In this document: positions 6,115 to 6,699 of the stretch, piece by piece | Position numbering within the stretch: position 1 is the first letter of the stretch | How the letters are laid out: every line of letters begins with the position of its first letter | NCBI GenBank assembly: GCA_028717865.1 | Contig: JAQUMZ010000154.1 | Coordinates: 1-6,699, forward strand | Source of the DNA: Elusimicrobiota bacterium | Lineage (GTDB): Bacteria; Elusimicrobiota; Elusimicrobia; UBA1565; UBA9628 | DNA length: 6,699 nucleotides | Reading direction: 5' to 3' | Translations under genes and position numbers: made by a program | Notes under the pieces: model-generated | What the model was told of the DNA's origin: nothing | What the model saw: only the letters and a program-made list of their open reading frames with translations | The model's database searches: none

Positions 6115-6699
6115 ATCCGGAGGCCTTGGCCGGCGAGCTGGCCGCCGAGATTTCCAGGCGGCTGCGGCGCTCCCGGCTGCCGGTCCCCATCGGGGTTTCC
6201 GGCCGGCACGCGCACGTCAGTTCGGGGCATTTGGCCGCGCTGTTCGGCCCCGGCGCCGGGCTTTCCCGCCTGAAGGAACTCAAGCAGCCGGGCCAGTTCG
6301 CGGCCAGGGAAAAGATCGATATCGCGGGTCCCAAGGGCATCATCCGGGGGGTGCGTCTGCTGGGCCCCGCCCGGGCCGCGACCCAGGTGGAGGTTTCTTT
6401 GTCCGACGCCGCCGCCCTCGGCCTCGAGGTCCCCGTTCGGGAATCGGGAGACCTCTCGGGTTCCGCGCCGCTGCGGTTGATCGGGCCGCAAGGGTCCGTC
6501 GAGGCCGCCGCCGGGCTCATCGTGGCGCGCCGGCATCTGCATTGCTCCCGCCGCGAGGCGGCCGAGCTGGGCGTGGCCGACGGCGAGGTCGTGCGCGCCC
6601 GGCTCGGACGCGGCGCGGGACGCGAAACGGTGTTCGAGCAGGTGCTGGTTCGGGTGTCGGACCGCTTTGCCTTGGAGCTGCATATCGATACCGACGAAG
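6111..6699 (+). CDS. pduL: PduL-type phosphate acyltransferase (3' end beyond window)
   Basis: The first 196 codons of a PduL-family enzyme, which moves an acyl group between CoA and phosphate (acetyl-CoA or propanoyl-CoA to acyl phosphate). It is unrelated to the classical Pta fold. Family blocks in order: VPIGVSGRHAHVS (25-37), KQPGQFAAREK (58-68), GPKGIIRGVRLLGPARAATQVE (73-94, two adjoining blocks), PVRESGDLSGS (108-118), ARRHLHCS (139-146) and LHIDTDE (190-196), where the window ends just before the usual final residues. The family's two zinc ions are held by paired histidines and a glutamate; the likely equivalents H33, H35, E94, H142, H144 and H191 are all present. Only a short helical N-terminus (about 24 residues) precedes the core and no shell genes are visible, so a housekeeping role paired with acetate kinase is likelier than a microcompartment. 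It is coupled to tpiA by ATGA. No good Shine-Dalgarno is seen, so it may depend on ribosomes leaving tpiA. Confidence 0.92.
   Translation, partial: MNPEALAGELAAEISRRLRRSRLPVPIGVSGRHAHVSSGHLAALFGPGAGLSRLKELKQPGQFAAREKIDIAGPKGIIRGVRLLGPARAATQVEVSLSDAAALGLEVPVRESGDLSGSAPLRLIGPQGSVEAAAGLIVARRHLHCSRREAAELGVADGEVVRARLGRGAGRETVFEQVLVRVSDRFALELHIDTDE

Overview
The window is a GC-rich (roughly two thirds G+C), gene-dense bacterial segment. All six genes read on the + strand, and one of them runs off the right edge. Tight spacing (TGAATG and ATGA junctions), Shine-Dalgarno sequences and sigma70-like promoters show that it is bacterial. The taxon cannot be fixed from the sequence. A housekeeping PduL-type phosphotransacylase next to triosephosphate isomerase, together with the high GC, suggests a fermentative or facultative member of a poorly cultured phylum. 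An Elusimicrobiota-like lineage is a guess only. No rRNA, tRNA, mobile element or CRISPR array was seen.

Region A (10-2481) is a two-gene unit: a complete glutamine-hydrolysing asparagine synthetase (asnB), followed with no gap by a NodS-like SAM-dependent methyltransferase. The pairing suggests amidation and methylation of a small molecule or surface glycan as much as plain asparagine supply.

Region B (2482-5210) is a second unit. It begins with a short AT-rich stretch carrying a -10-like element almost touching the first start codon. Its genes are an Ala-rich helical protein that may be a very divergent DUF47/PhoU-like protein, a secreted 5'-nucleotidase (UshA-type metallophosphatase), and an exported or membrane-anchored protein with the class B acid phosphatase (HAD, AphA-like) fold. 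In the last of these the catalytic motifs are altered in at least three of four places. The first two genes overlap by ATGA and the third starts one base after the second ends, so they are probably co-transcribed. The shared theme looks like extracytoplasmic phosphate-ester handling.

Region C (5211-6699) opens with a 112-base intergenic region holding a good sigma70-type promoter and two perfect inverted repeats: 17 bp over the -10 box, and 19 bp between the predicted transcription start and the ribosome binding site. It drives tpiA, which overlaps by ATGA with pduL (3' end outside the window). This joins a central glycolytic enzyme to acyl-CoA/acyl-phosphate interconversion, the step before acetate kinase.

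The most unusual items are the HAD protein with a degraded active site, the paired palindromes in the tpiA leader, and the possible leaderless start of the Region B unit.
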